Source of the DNA: Sepiola atlantica
Taxonomy: Eukaryota; Mollusca; Cephalopoda; Sepiida; Sepiolidae
Length of the DNA stretch: 64,000 nt
NCBI GenBank assembly: GCA_963556195.1
Contig: OY744520.1
Span: 147,780,929 to 147,844,928, forward strand
Direction: 5' to 3'
The notes under the pieces were generated by a model, which saw only the letters and a program-made list of their open reading frames with translations, searched no databases and was not told where the DNA came from. Both the position numbers and the translations under genes were made by a program. Below, piece after piece: positions 26,264-36,444 of the stretch (its first letter is position 1; each line of letters begins with the position of its first letter).

Positions 26264-26310
<47 letters not shown>

Positions 26311-26312
26311 CA
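26036..26312. repeat. two (TA)n arrays, second with (GT)n
   Basis: TA tracts at 26045-26090 and 26268-26295, the latter passing into (GT)n. The DNA between and the following 1.2 kb are AT-rich without recognised content. Confidence 0.95.
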
Positions 26313-27529
26313 TATAATATAAACTAGCCAGGAAAACCATAGAGTCAGCACCTCAGGTATAATGAGGTACAGATGGTGAATTATAAATATATTTATTTAG
26401 TAAAAGATAACATAAGCCATCCACTCGGAACTCTTTGCGGGGCAAAACATTTAATATCAACTACCAAAAATGTGATGGAAAGGAAAACAGGAGGTGGCTT
26501 AAAGCAACTTGTTCAATATTAAGGTACCTTTAAATGGATATGGTTCTAACGGATTTTATGCATGCAACTTCATAATACTTCATCTTTTTTATTTAACAAA
26601 CAACCCCTACATGGTACACAATATCTGTCTAAGGGTTTGTAGACCTTCATCATTTTAGTCACTTACCATTTAATGGTAAGAAAATGTTATTATATTTTAA
26701 ATCTCAAAATATGGGTAGCCACAGATAAGAATTTTGAAAGATGTTTATTATTAAATATATAAAAATGTCTTGAAATGTATATTTTTCATCAAACTTGTCG
26801 TTGTACATCGCTTCTTAAGCAGGAGAGTTTTTTTTTTATAAAATGTCCATTCTTTTTATTGAGTTCTATTTACATATATGTAATTATTACTATTACTACC
26901 ATCACCATCACTGACATTATAATTATCATTATTTTTAATTTTTTGTTTTTGCTCTGTACATTTGTAAATTACCCTTTCATGTTTGCAAGACCACTTAAAT
27001 GGGTATGTTCCTATCTAGACTATTATGTTGAGATTCAGTGCGAATAGGATCATTAGTTTTATGAGCTATCTCATTTTTTTCTGAGGTAGAGAACCTATAA
27101 TCACTTTTTCTACGTTAGGTAATGTGGAGGAAAAAATCTAATCGTGTTCCTTTTAAAAAGTTTTCTATATTTGTATGCCGCTTGGAAACTGTCAATACCA
27201 TTTTAGGAATATTGGCTTCAACATTTTTGCTAGCAAACGGATTTACTCAAAGACAAGTGCGCCGCCTGTTTTGGCCATTATAAGATTTTGAGTTAGATTG
27301 TTTGCGAGTATTTCTATATCAATGTTGCTGATGTCTAGTTCGATTGTATACGCTAATCGCACTATATATACTAGACGGTTTTGGGTGTATTATTCGTAGC
27401 CATTTCATGGATAATGCCATTTGAATTACAGCTACTAATTTTAACAATTCCGTAATCAAAAGTATGGTGTCTTTAAATAGTTTTATAGCCTGTAACCCGA
27501 TTTTAGTAGAGGTTCGTTATAGAATTTGG

Positions 27530-27800
27530 AGTTTTCCCTAAATATAAGGTCGTCAGATGACATACTGGAGGTTCTTTTAGCGACATTAGATACTATCGAA
27601 TTAACAATACAGCTATGATTGTTGGATAACTTATGGAAATAATATAATTTTTGGTTAAATTTATTGTATGGTTCATATGTGTTAGTAAATAGGTTAAGAG
27701 TTTAATCTAGGAAATGTACAACTTTTTTATTACTGTCAATTGTAATGTCCAAACTATAGTTTCTAAATAGATCGTGCAGTCTTTTTTTCTTATATACTTT
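27530..27800 (-). pseudogene. RT-type retroelement ORF remnant, possibly Penelope-like/GIY-YIG class
   Basis: On the minus strand: RLHDLFRNYSLDITID, NKKVVHFLD, TLNLFTNTYEPYNK, LYYFHKLSNNHSCIV and then SSMSSDDLIFRENSKFYNEP. I recognise the pattern (VNFLDVTLNL...YKPYRKPN...SNHPP...LS...E.IF..A...Y..AL..SGY) as the post-catalytic part of an RT ORF common in invertebrate genomes that ends in a GIY-YIG-like domain. That family attribution is from memory of pattern, not a search. Stops and shifts show decay, and sequence to 27060 may be its degraded downstream part. Confidence 0.5.
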
Positions 27801-28079
27801 ATGAGTTGATCGGAGCTGTTTGTTGAATTAATTATTAGTAAATAAAAAAACACGATCTGATTTCTTTTTAGCAATGCCATTATTTTAATTATTTTAATTT
27901 ACATGCGTTAAATATAGAACTATTAAATAGGAAAAATACAAATTAAAGGAAAATATTATATAGATTTTTAGACCTTCTGCTGTGTGATAATTGAAGCACC
28001 AAACTAAATTTTCCTAAAATCATAATTCGAATTCCTAATAGATTATACACGAATATATAACAAAATAACACACTACTCA

Positions 28080-28310
28080 TCATTATTTTGCCTCCCCACG
28101 GGGGAAGGGTTATACATAAGGTCGGATTTTATGTGTGTAACATCTAGCTCTTTCAAAGAGAGGCACTAGATTGGAGTAAAATTAAAACTCACTCAGACTG
28201 GGCGGAGTTTTTCTTTATTGATTCAGTCAATGAAAAACAGAAAGGATGAAAGGTAGTATCAGAACAGATACTACACTTTGTTTTCAATATCTAGTTACAA
28301 GATATTGAGA
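28080..28310 (-). mobile_element. diverged U2-headed element remnant
   Basis: The minus strand has CAAAGTGTAGTATCTGTTCT (complement of 28261-28280), an exact U2-type branch-recognition segment apart from one extra A. The following 170 bp carry CTCTCTTTG, CCGACCTTATG and GTGGGGAGGC, which recall in order parts of the 36-kb elements but are very diverged. Confidence 0.5.
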
Positions 28311-28738
28311 ACAACAAATTGTTTAATATAGTGAGATACGTCAGAGATTTCAATTTTACTCTGTATTTAATTCAAATAAATTACATAGATGGTTTTACAA
28401 TGATTCTTTCTTTTCTAATTGAATTCTCAATTTCTTTCTCTTTTTATTTTTTCTATTGTGTTAGCCGATTATATTTTACATTTACATTTGCACGTTACTG
28501 CAATGTAAATACTGACGTTTCTTTCATTATATTGAATACTAGCACAATTGAAATTACATTTGCTGAACAATAAACAATTTTAAATAAACAATAGCAACTT
28601 TCTTAATATAACAACAATATACAGTACTATTTTCTATGGATATACGGCATTCCGGATATGAGGAGTATAATCTTTATATATGTAGTTTAAAGTGTTTGCT
28701 TTAATAATAATTGTTACCACATCTAGACTGTGAACAAA

Positions 28739-28768
28739 TCACTCATCTCTCTCCCTCATTCTCTCTCC

Positions 28769-28810
<42 letters not shown>
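28739..28810. repeat. (CT)n microsatellite
   Basis: CTCTCT with CCCTCATT interruptions, ending in pure (CT)n at about 28778-28809. It replaces the 5' part of the adjacent LINE fragment. Confidence 0.9.
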
Positions 28811-28812
<2 letters not shown>

Positions 28813-29255
28813 CATGGTACAAAAAGTCTCAAACCTAATATGTCCCGACTTGTCTACCAAACGCCATCCGCTGTCACATCGCCGCAGTGTTGTAGCACTG
28901 TGCTTGTCTTACAAATATTTCCACGGAATGTACCCCTGATAAAGTTACTACACTTGTACCCTTTAACATAAATACTCCTGACAAATACGTCTAGCAGTAA
29001 ACCCCTACCATTCACTGTAAAAGTCTCCAGGAAACTTTTCTACTCTAGTAACTTCTTTGCTAGGACCGCTTGTTTTTGATATGCCCTTCCTGATCTTTGT
29101 TTCCTTTAGTGTAGCAACATGCATTCATTTAAATATAATGTGAACAGGCAAACTCCCCAGCTAGGATGTCGCCTATAAATCTGCCCCTTAATCACAGTAG
29201 CCGCTAACGTCTCAGTGACGTCAATGTGTCTTGTTTGGGGTGAATGCAAGTAAAT
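28811..29255 (+). mobile_element. LINE 3' part with RT C-terminus (plus)
   Basis: The frame 28730-28939 contains LSHRRSVVALCLSYKYFHGM, the standard C-terminal RT tail of this LINE family. The 3' UTR ends with TCTTGTTTGGGGTGAATGCA at 29229-29248, followed by an A-rich tail (AGTAAATAAAAATGAATA). The copy is 5' truncated at a (CT)n tract. Confidence 0.78.
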
Positions 29256-29299
29256 AAAAATGAATAGCGGAGGTGAATTATTATAACTTAAAGATGCAT

Positions 29300-30170
29300 T
29301 CATTTCTACTATGTTTTACAGTAGAATCTACGTACCTAAGTTTCGTCTTTCCGTTAAAATACATCTAGTGATTGGTGGCGAGAATCACAAAATTCACTTG
29401 AAATATAAAAAGCGTAACGGAACTGTTTTCTTCATCTCCTCTCTCCCATTTTGATTGTTTTGATCTCTCTGCTCTTTCTTTTTAAATAGAAGTGTCGCTC
29501 TTTATCGATATATCTGTCTTTCTCATTAACCACCAGATTCTTCTACTTTCTTTTGAATTTCTATTCATCTTACAACTCATGTCCATCCGAATAGTATATT
29601 AATAGATCTAGTTGTTAAATATAATGCATAATTTTGAATTAAATCAAATGCAAATCTAATCATGATTCTATCTTAATAATAGTGAGTTGCGAGACCAGTG
29701 GAAATTCCACGGTCTTTTTCTTCATTGAACTAATTGTTTTAAAGGTTTAAATATCTCTAAATGCAAGAATCTTTATTTACAACAAAAGGAAAAAGTAAAA
29801 TATTAATTTTAGGTTAATTTGGATTAAGTTATTTGTATAAATTCTGTCCTTAATATTAAAAAAAAGTAAAATTTAGGAGTTCAATGTAATACAATAAGCA
29901 TATAAGCATCAAATAACATATACCCACTAATGTAGCAAGATTGAACGTAAGAGAAGTAGGTTATGCTAAACTAAAATGTCTACTTCGAATTTAAAATTAC
30001 GAAAGTTTGTAACAAATTAGGTTAACTAACGTGTCAGGGAAATGACGTTATGAACAGAAAGTGGCAATAGATAGTGATGACACTTTGCAGAAAAAAAAGA
30101 CTGCACGCTCTCGTTTTTTCTCCGATGAAAGCGAATGTGTTCTCCAGCCAGTCTCTTGTTTCAATTAGAA
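29300..30170. other. AT-rich DNA, nothing recognised
   Basis: No frames or repeat families were recognised. Confidence 0.45.
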
Positions 30171-30206
30171 TAGGCTAATAAAATTTCGATCCTTGTCTAA
30201 GTTAAG

Positions 30207-30247
30207 CATGCCAATCACTGCTGTGAGCCAGAAACACGTGTTGCTGG
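30207..30247 (+). ncRNA. decayed hammerhead core, copy C
   Basis: CATG, CCAATCA, CTGCTGTGAGCCA, GAAAC, ACGTGTT. GAAA and the ACACGTGT stem III palindrome are intact; CTGATGA has decayed to CCAATCA, so no activity is expected. Confidence 0.6.
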
Positions 30248-30565
30248 ATTACATTTATGTACGTATACAATTAATAATAAAAAATATATATTAACGAAAA
30301 ATACGTCCTATAAAGTTAAAGGCGACTTATAATGCAATTTTCTGCATCATAATCCCTTAGGAAGTGAAACAATCGAAAAAGTAGTAAGCAAAAAAACAAA
30401 AAAACAACGAACGCTGCAATCACCAATAAAAATAATAACATAAAAATACATTAAATATTTAGGTGATAAAAATCGTGCACATTTCTAGAAAGGGCGTATT
30501 GTCCAATGGTAAGACGCTAGACTTATAGACAACAATATCGAAGGTTCGATCGTTGTCGAAGTTAG

Positions 30566-30606
30566 CCATTCTGATGACAGTTGTGAGCCAAGCACAGGTG
30601 TCCATA
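30566..30606 (+). ncRNA. decayed hammerhead core, copy D
   Basis: CCATT, CTGATGA, CAGTTGTGAGCCA, AGCAC, AGGTGTC, CATAG. CTGATGA and the cleavage triplet GTC are intact, while GAAA has become AGCA. Confidence 0.6.
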
Positions 30607-30629
30607 GATTACTGTTATGTACGTATTAA

Positions 30630-30633
<4 letters not shown>

Positions 30634-30676
<43 letters not shown>
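30634..30676. repeat. (TA)n microsatellite
   Basis: It truncates or ends the tandem SINE on its right side. Confidence 0.95.
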
Positions 30677-30679
<3 letters not shown>

Positions 30680-31050
30680 TTAAATATGTGTATCTATATC
30701 TGGGTAGCATATGTTTTTGAAGACATATTTCTTTAATTCTTTAAATATCGCAGATGCCTTTGTTTCTTCATATTTTCCTTGATCCTTTCTGGATGCATGA
30801 TTAAATTCCGAGTTTCGGGTTTGAACTGGTAGATGATTCTCGCCAGAACCATCACTAAACATTTATAAATGCATGTTCTTTACTCAATATGAACACCTGG
30901 AGATGGCTTTGAAAAGAACCGAAAGTACGAGGTTACAAAATCATTAGGCAAATTGATCAGCCTATCCCAACCTACAACTCGAGAAGTAATAAATTATCTA
31001 CAAAGAATCAAGTAAAAGATATGTAGACACAATTCATCTTTAACATCTAA

Positions 31051-31051
<1 letters not shown>

Positions 31052-31098
<47 letters not shown>
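31052..31098. repeat. (TA)n microsatellite
   Basis: Pure TA repeat; unique AT-rich DNA lies between this and 30676. Confidence 0.95.
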
Positions 31099-31100
<2 letters not shown>

Positions 31101-31237
31101 CATGTATCTACATTAACATTTATAAGGGTATATATTTTTTTATGTATATATTTTCAGTATTTACTTCAACAGTGCTCGATACGTAAGTAGTGCTGGGTAG
31201 TACCTTAGTTCGTGCTAAGAGAACAACAAAGAATCTG

Positions 31238-31268
31238 ATTGGTTAACTAGCTAGCCGCGTATATAAAA
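31238..31268 (+). promoter_or_regulatory. possible TATA promoter
   Basis: ATTGG (31238-31242, inverted CCAAT) is followed by TATATAAAA at 31260-31268 in a locally GC-richer context. The downstream sequence CCTGAAGATTCCTC at 31301-31314 resembles terminal repeats of Penelope-like elements, so this may be a retroelement promoter. In AT-rich DNA a TATA word is weak evidence. Confidence 0.3.
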
Positions 31269-31374
31269 ACACTCGGCAAAACTAACTCCATGCATTTTAG
31301 CCTGAAGATTCCTCAGGGGATGAACACGGGAGCGGTTGTGTAGCTTTATTGTCATAAACATATGTTTATTACTT

Positions 31375-31415
<41 letters not shown>

Positions 31416-31831
31416 AAAAAAGTCATGTTTAGCAAAATTATCTTGTTCCTCCTTCCTCCCTTTGAAAATTGTTAAGAAAAGTCATTTACGAAAATGTTTT
31501 TGCTTCTTTTAAATGAGAATAAACATTCATTAATTAATTATTAAATGATGTAGTTTTTTGTTTTACTCAATCGAAACTTTTCTGATGTTTATTGTTTTTA
31601 TAACTCATCGGTGAGCTACAAAAAATGAAAATATCCGATTTTTATAGATTTTGTTCATTACTTGTTCATTATACTAAAAAACTGACGTAAACAAATTGTT
31701 AATTGATAATTTAACATAACTATGGTATATTTAATGAAATCAGAATCGAAATCGGCAATTGTATCGGAATTGGGAATTTAGAACAGAATCTGTAATTGTA
31801 TCGTAATCGGAAAAAATATTGGAATCATCCC

Positions 31832-31837
<6 letters not shown>

Positions 31838-31891
<54 letters not shown>

Positions 31892-31914
31892 GTATATTTA
31901 TATGTATATATAGT

Positions 31915-31948
<34 letters not shown>

Positions 31949-32045
31949 AATATATATATTTGTATATATAGTTGAATATATATATAGTCATATATAGTTA
32001 TATATATATAATATATATGTGTATATATATATACATATATATACA
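31838..32045. repeat. (TA)n with TAG/TTG interruptions
   Basis: About 200 bp of interrupted TA repeat; a smaller (TA)n lies at 31379-31412. Confidence 0.95.
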
Positions 32046-32049
32046 TTGT

Positions 32050-33090
32050 TCATTTTTAAAGTGTGTTATTACTGTGCACATTGCATAACGTCACAAGAAC
32101 TGAAGGAAGTAAATAAAGTAAAGAAAAAGGTGATTGATGAGAACAATATTGGAATTGGGCGAATAATATAGATAATTAAAAGAGAAAGAAAGAGAAAAGA
32201 GTTCGTAAAGGTGAGAAAAAAGGGGAGTAAAGAGAGTGGGAGAAGGGGGAAAAGGGGGATGTAACAAATACGGATCCAACGGGTCACGGTTTGACTAGTA
32301 ATATATATGCATTTATATATCATAAATATTCGTCACAGAGTTTTCATATCGATCTATATGTCTCAGTATGTTCATATGCGTGTATCTATCTAGGCCATGC
32401 CATTACCTATCTCAATATTTTCAATATCTATTTCACTATCTATCAATCTGCTTCGACTTATCACTCTTCCATTTCCCATTCTTCCTTTTCCTCGTCCACC
32501 TTATCTAATACCATGCAATTCGAGATTATTTCACACACTCTGTTTAGATAGAGGAATTCTTATCAATTCCTCATGTTTATTCAAATTATCGTAATTATTT
32601 GGATTATTATTTAGAAAATATTTTAAAAACAAAGAAAATCCAAAAGAAGAAACAAGAAATCTTTCTTCGCATAAGATTTGGATTCTGCCCTTTACGAATG
32701 GTTGCCGTTGTCGGAAAAGCGAAACAATTACTTTGCCTTGACTTACAACATAATAATTATTCGTTTAAACAAAACAGAAAGAGGACAACCTCTATTTTAA
32801 TAAAACAAGGTCTAAATAAAACTCACACACTTATTCAGATGCTGTTATCATGTGCATGCAAACTTGCGCAGGAAATGGTTTTAGATTTCTAACATGACGA
32901 TAGTCGATCAAAAATAGAAGATGTCACGTATACAATTATCGTACAGAAGCAATACTAGTGTAGAAGTCGAGTTTTAAGGCAACGTTATTTCACATATATT
33001 TTAGGAAATCGGTTGTACACGAATAAATGATTCGTCTAGAAATTGATATTATGCTAAGTCACTTTTGGCTATTCATCTAGATATAAAACT
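32050..33090. other. AT-rich DNA, nothing recognised
   Basis: A purine-rich stretch at 32100-32260 produces Ser/Leu/Phe-rich frames on the minus strand. The 97-codon frame 32599-32892 has no recognisable domain. Confidence 0.4.
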
Positions 33091-33094
33091 CGCG

Positions 33095-33096
<2 letters not shown>

Positions 33097-33166
<70 letters not shown>
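33097..33166. repeat. (TA)n microsatellite
   Basis: About 70 bp of TA repeat. Confidence 0.95.
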
Positions 33167-33169
<3 letters not shown>

Positions 33170-33503
33170 TCAAATATTCATATAAAATCGTTACGTTAGA
33201 GTTACGTTCTTTTACATCTAAATTTTTATCATTTCTGATGACCGAAAGAAAAAAAACTTCGACCGTTGACTTTTTATCATAGCGTGTAGCATTTCTTTCC
33301 AAATTCATTTAAGTAAGTTTGGAGTAATTGGCTGGTTGCTATTTGCTCCCTCGCCTCTACTCAACACATACAATGGTTTAGTCCGATGGATAGAAAGAAA
33401 AACACGTATTTTACACTAACTTCTGCATGATGAGATCGAATTACTTTATTCAATAATTGTAACACTTTGTCTGTTAAGGCATCGAACATTCGATATAAGT
33501 ATA

Positions 33504-33618
33504 AATTCCAAACTTTAAACCGATGTTAAAAGCCAATACTTATCATTATAATTATATATATATATATATAATTATAATGACAATTATTGGCTTTTAACAT
33601 CGGCTTAAAGTTTAGAAT
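33504..33618. mobile_element. palindromic MITE around (TA)n
   Basis: Left arm 33504-33551 and right arm 33573-33618 pair almost perfectly (CGATGTTAAAAGCCAATA against TTATTGGCTTTTAACATCGG), and the centre is ATTATAATTATATATA. The whole 115 bp is one hairpin with a (TA)n apex. Confidence 0.8.
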
Positions 33619-33627
33619 ATATGGAAA

Positions 33628-33869
33628 TGATATTCCCACGTAATGAAAAATGAGAAAAGGAAAACTAAGAATATTATTTATGTATTCATTAATATTTCGT
33701 CTTTATTTCAGACTTCTTTGAGATGAGTGATTTGACGAAAACACAAAGTGCACACATTTGTACTTGTGTGTTATTCCTTAAAATCAATCAACTTGAGAAA
33801 GTTTTTAAATAAAGATGAAACGCTGATGAATACCTAAATAAAATATTTAGGTTTTCTTTTTTAACTTTT

Positions 33870-33872
<3 letters not shown>
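33628..33872. mobile_element. Penelope-like terminal repeats, inverted pair
   Basis: 33628-33740 (minus) and 33787-33872 (plus) both carry the terminal block seen at 48.7 and 50.3 kb: AAATAAAGA, GAAA, then AATGAATAC or GATGAATACC, ending TTTTCCTTTTCTC or ACTTTTCCATATATA. Each holds a decayed hammerhead: minus TCAAAGA for CTGATGA with GAAAT; plus TTGAGAA with GAAAC intact. No coding sequence remains between them. Confidence 0.6.

Positions 33873-33931
<59 letters not shown>
33872..33931. repeat. (TA)n microsatellite at a Penelope terminus
   Basis: TA repeat starts exactly where the terminal repeat ends (TTTTCCATATATA), as at 46.70 and 50.41 kb. Confidence 0.95.
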
Positions 33932-33934
<3 letters not shown>

Positions 33935-33939
<5 letters not shown>

Positions 33940-35575
33940 TTATCCGCTCCCGAACTCCGTTCTGGGCCACAAAGAATTAATCAATATACACAACACGCTG
34001 AAGAAACAAAGATAGCGCAGAAGATAATATAAAATAAATAATTTATTTAAATGGATATTAATAAAGCATGAAAAATTAGAACATGGGAGAATAAACAATA
34101 TACTGTCAAGGAAAAGGAAACGTGTTCTGATTTGGAGTGAATAAGTTTTAGAGAACACATCCAATAACAATTTTAAGACATGAAACAGAATGATGTCTTG
34201 CTTTGAAATAAACAAAGTGTCTCTGAATAAAAAATGATTCAAAAAGCTATTTATCTTTTGGGATTTTGTTGGGCACCGTTTGCTGAGAAATTTATAGTTT
34301 TTTTAGGAGCAGATACACACTGGTCGCTGAGAAATTTTTTATTTCTTTACTTAAAAAGAAGATGAAATTTAGAGTGTTATCGTTAAGATGATCATCGGAA
34401 AAGTTCGATGTTCGAAGTCCTATATTTATATTTATATATCTCTGTCTATATATATAGTTATTGTCTATATTTCAACGACCAAAAATCCAGTTTTAAATCA
34501 AATAATTTATTTATATTTTTATATTTTTATTTTTTATGGCAGAATTGCTTAGTTGTCTCAGAATTGGTTTTACCGAGTTAAATACAACCATCAACCACAT
34601 ACAGTCGCTATTCCTCAGAGACCTGGATGAAAGGCATATATACAATGTCACATCACGTATAAAGTTCGTAGAAAAACACACTCACGCGCGCAGAGAGTGA
34701 CACGGACACGCTTCTATCTAGTTTAAGGCAATATGCATATTTTATAGTATATGTATATGTATACGGAAATAAATGTGACACGTTGGTTCATCCATTGAGC
34801 TCTGGTTAAAGTGTTTGAACTAGGAAGGCATCGGTGTTCAAAGCAAATTAAATTTAAGATATTGAAAAACAAAATTTTAAATAAACCCCATTCTGCTTGC
34901 TTTATCTATCTTACCTTTACTTCTATTTCTCTCTTTTCAAGTTTACGAGTTAAAAGTATTAGTGCCTGTGTTGATATTCCATATTACATCATTGACTATT
35001 CTTATCTGTGTATTATTTTCTTTATATATTACGTTCAACTGTCAATATACTGAGAATGAGATAGAGATAGAAAGCGATAGAAAGCGAAAGAGAGAGGGTG
35101 TGGCTAAAGCGAGTGTGTAAGCTACAGTATATAATAAGAGGTAGAGTTTAAACCAACATGGAGTCAGAGAGGCCGAACGTAATCGATGTAAAGTTAATAA
35201 GAGATAGTCACGTCATGAGTTAGTTGCAAATTACCGCTAATAAGAACAATGAAAACGGATGTTTTAAAACATAACTCAATCCCAATCATCACGAATATTT
35301 TAATATGTATTTTATGTAATTAAAAATAGGTTTAAAAAGTCTTAGATAAGCAAAGGTTAACTCAGCTTTAGTTTAATAACAGATATATGCAGTTCCCAGA
35401 CAACTATTTCGCCGTATCATTGCTCCTATGTGTGGCTAGACATGGTGACTGTGTAAAATGGAAAATCTAAACCCGTCTAATTTTACAATAGGCATCATCA
35501 CGTTTCTGCATTAGTTCATATTACCGGTTATCAACATAACTCTATCGTAATTAAGAATAATTAAGTACTCTAAGC
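33935..35575. other. AT-rich DNA, nothing recognised
   Basis: Frames at 33940-34242 (minus) and 34811-35053 (plus) have no recognisable domain. A purine tract (GAGAGA, GAAAG) lies at 35057-35098. Confidence 0.45.

Positions 35576-35577
<2 letters not shown>

Positions 35578-35638
<61 letters not shown>
35578..35638. repeat. (TA)n microsatellite
   Basis: About 60 bp of TA repeat, immediately followed by a ribozyme-SINE fragment. Confidence 0.95.
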
Positions 35639-35641
<3 letters not shown>

Positions 35642-35735
35642 AGGTTAGATCCTTATCTAAGTTAGTCATGCTGATGAGATATGAACAGCGACAGAAACAG
35701 ATAGTAAAATAAACAGAATGGGATACTTATTAGTG
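35639..35735 (+). mobile_element. fragment of the tRNA-headed SINE/retrozyme, core E
   Basis: The fragment starts at the B-box region (GAAGGTTAGATCCTTATCTA), matching the 30.5-kb copy, and reaches CATG, CTGATGA (35671-35677) and GAAAC (35694-35698). Both invariant hammerhead segments are intact, but the intervening stem II and the downstream stem III/cleavage site have diverged, so folding is doubtful. Confidence 0.6.
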
Positions 35736-35754
35736 AGGAAGATTTCGACCTGAA

Positions 35755-35790
35755 TATATATATATATAGAGAGAGAGAGATAGAAAGAGC
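35755..35790. repeat. short (TA)n-(GA)n
   Basis: TATATA followed by GAGAGA, just left of the U2-headed elements. Confidence 0.9.
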
Positions 35791-35814
35791 GAGAGCAAGA
35801 AAAATGAGTATTGA

Positions 35815-36154
35815 TTTACTCCTCTCCAGGAGTTAGGCACAAGGCCAGTTTTTTTTATCTTACTTCCCACAAGTAAGATGTGACCCAAGGTCGGGTCGGG
35901 AAAGTGGGATTTAAAAATTGCTCGGACAGCCCCGTCGGCATTTCCCGGTAGGGGCGCCTCAGGCAGTAAGCAATAAACTTATACCTCCCCAAAGAGGAGA
36001 GGCGAAGCCTGGGAGGGTGGACCTTCTAGAACTGCACAGGACAGACCCATAGACCGGCGTAAATCAAGCCCCGAAGGCCAAGACAATACCAGTCTATACG
36101 GTGTAGTATCCATCGGAACAGATACTACACTTTGATCTTAGCCAAAAGGCCAAG
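35815..36154 (-). mobile_element. U2 snRNA-headed retroposon, copy 1 (long form)
   Basis: Read on the minus strand, it begins CTTGGCCTTTTGGCTAAGAT, then CAAAGTGTAGTATCTGTTC, matching the U2 5' end through the GUAGUA branch-point recognition segment apart from one extra A. A 55-bp hairpin-forming insert absent from copies 2 and 3 follows. Then comes a shared body (CTGTGCAGTTCTAG, GCGCCCCTACCGGG, GCCGACGGGGCTG, CAATTTTT) and a tail ACTGGCCTTGTGCCTAACTC. CAATTTTT after a GC-rich stem looks like an Sm site. It codes for nothing. Confidence 0.82.
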
Positions 36155-36161
36155 TTGTTAT

Positions 36162-36440
36162 TTATCTATCTCCCACAATGTAAGATGTGACACAAGGTCG
36201 GGAAAGTGGGATTAGATAAGCCAGCGCTCGAGCGGTGAGCATTCTGACTTTTTAAAAATTGCCTGGGCAGCCCCGTCGGCATTCCCCGGTAGGGGCGCCT
36301 CAGACAGTAAGCAATAGACTTACTCCTCCTTAAAGAGGGGAGGCAAAGCCTGGGAAGGTGGACCTCCTAGAACTGCACAGGACAGCGTGTAGTATCAATC
36401 GGAACAGATACTACACTTTGATCTTAGCCAAAAGGCCAAG
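36162..36440 (-). mobile_element. U2 snRNA-headed retroposon, copy 2 (short form)
   Basis: It has the same head as copy 1 (identical over CTTGGCCTTTTGGCTAAGAT) and the same body, arranged in tandem 7 bp from copy 1 in the same orientation. It lacks the 55-bp insert, as does copy 3, and has an extra segment ending in the GCTCGAGCGCTGGC block that copy 1 lacks but copy 3 keeps. The 3' tail after the CACATCTTAC-like block is shorter. Confidence 0.82.
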
Positions 36441-36444
36441 TTAA

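Larger units (their letters stand above)
30178..30634 (+). mobile_element. tandem tRNA-headed SINE/retrozyme, about 1.3 units
   Basis: It begins within a B-box-like TTCGATCC, continues through core C (30207-30247), body, the junction GGTGATAAAAATCGTGCAC and a tRNA-like head with A box TGGTAAGACGCT (30507-30518) and B box GGTTCGATCG (30543-30552), then core D (30566-30606), before breaking off at (TA)n. Cores are 360 bp apart. Orientation is opposite to the 22-kb locus. The head has the normal 36-bp A-to-B spacing of a tRNA gene, so Pol III transcription would be expected for an intact copy. Confidence 0.78.

Noticed and set aside
30490..30560. Genuine tRNA gene
   Set aside because: A and B boxes are present, but the cloverleaf arms do not close and the segment is part of a repeated element.
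31301..31340. CTGAAGA...GAAC as a hammerhead core
   Set aside because: CTGAAGA fits the CUGANGA rule, but the second segment is GAACAC rather than GAAA and stems I and III do not pair. It may be a decayed relative.
35815..36440. Functional U2 snRNA genes
   Set aside because: Only the first 48 or so bases match U2. The stem-loops IIa-IV and U2 Sm region are absent, and no snRNA-type upstream promoter was recognised.
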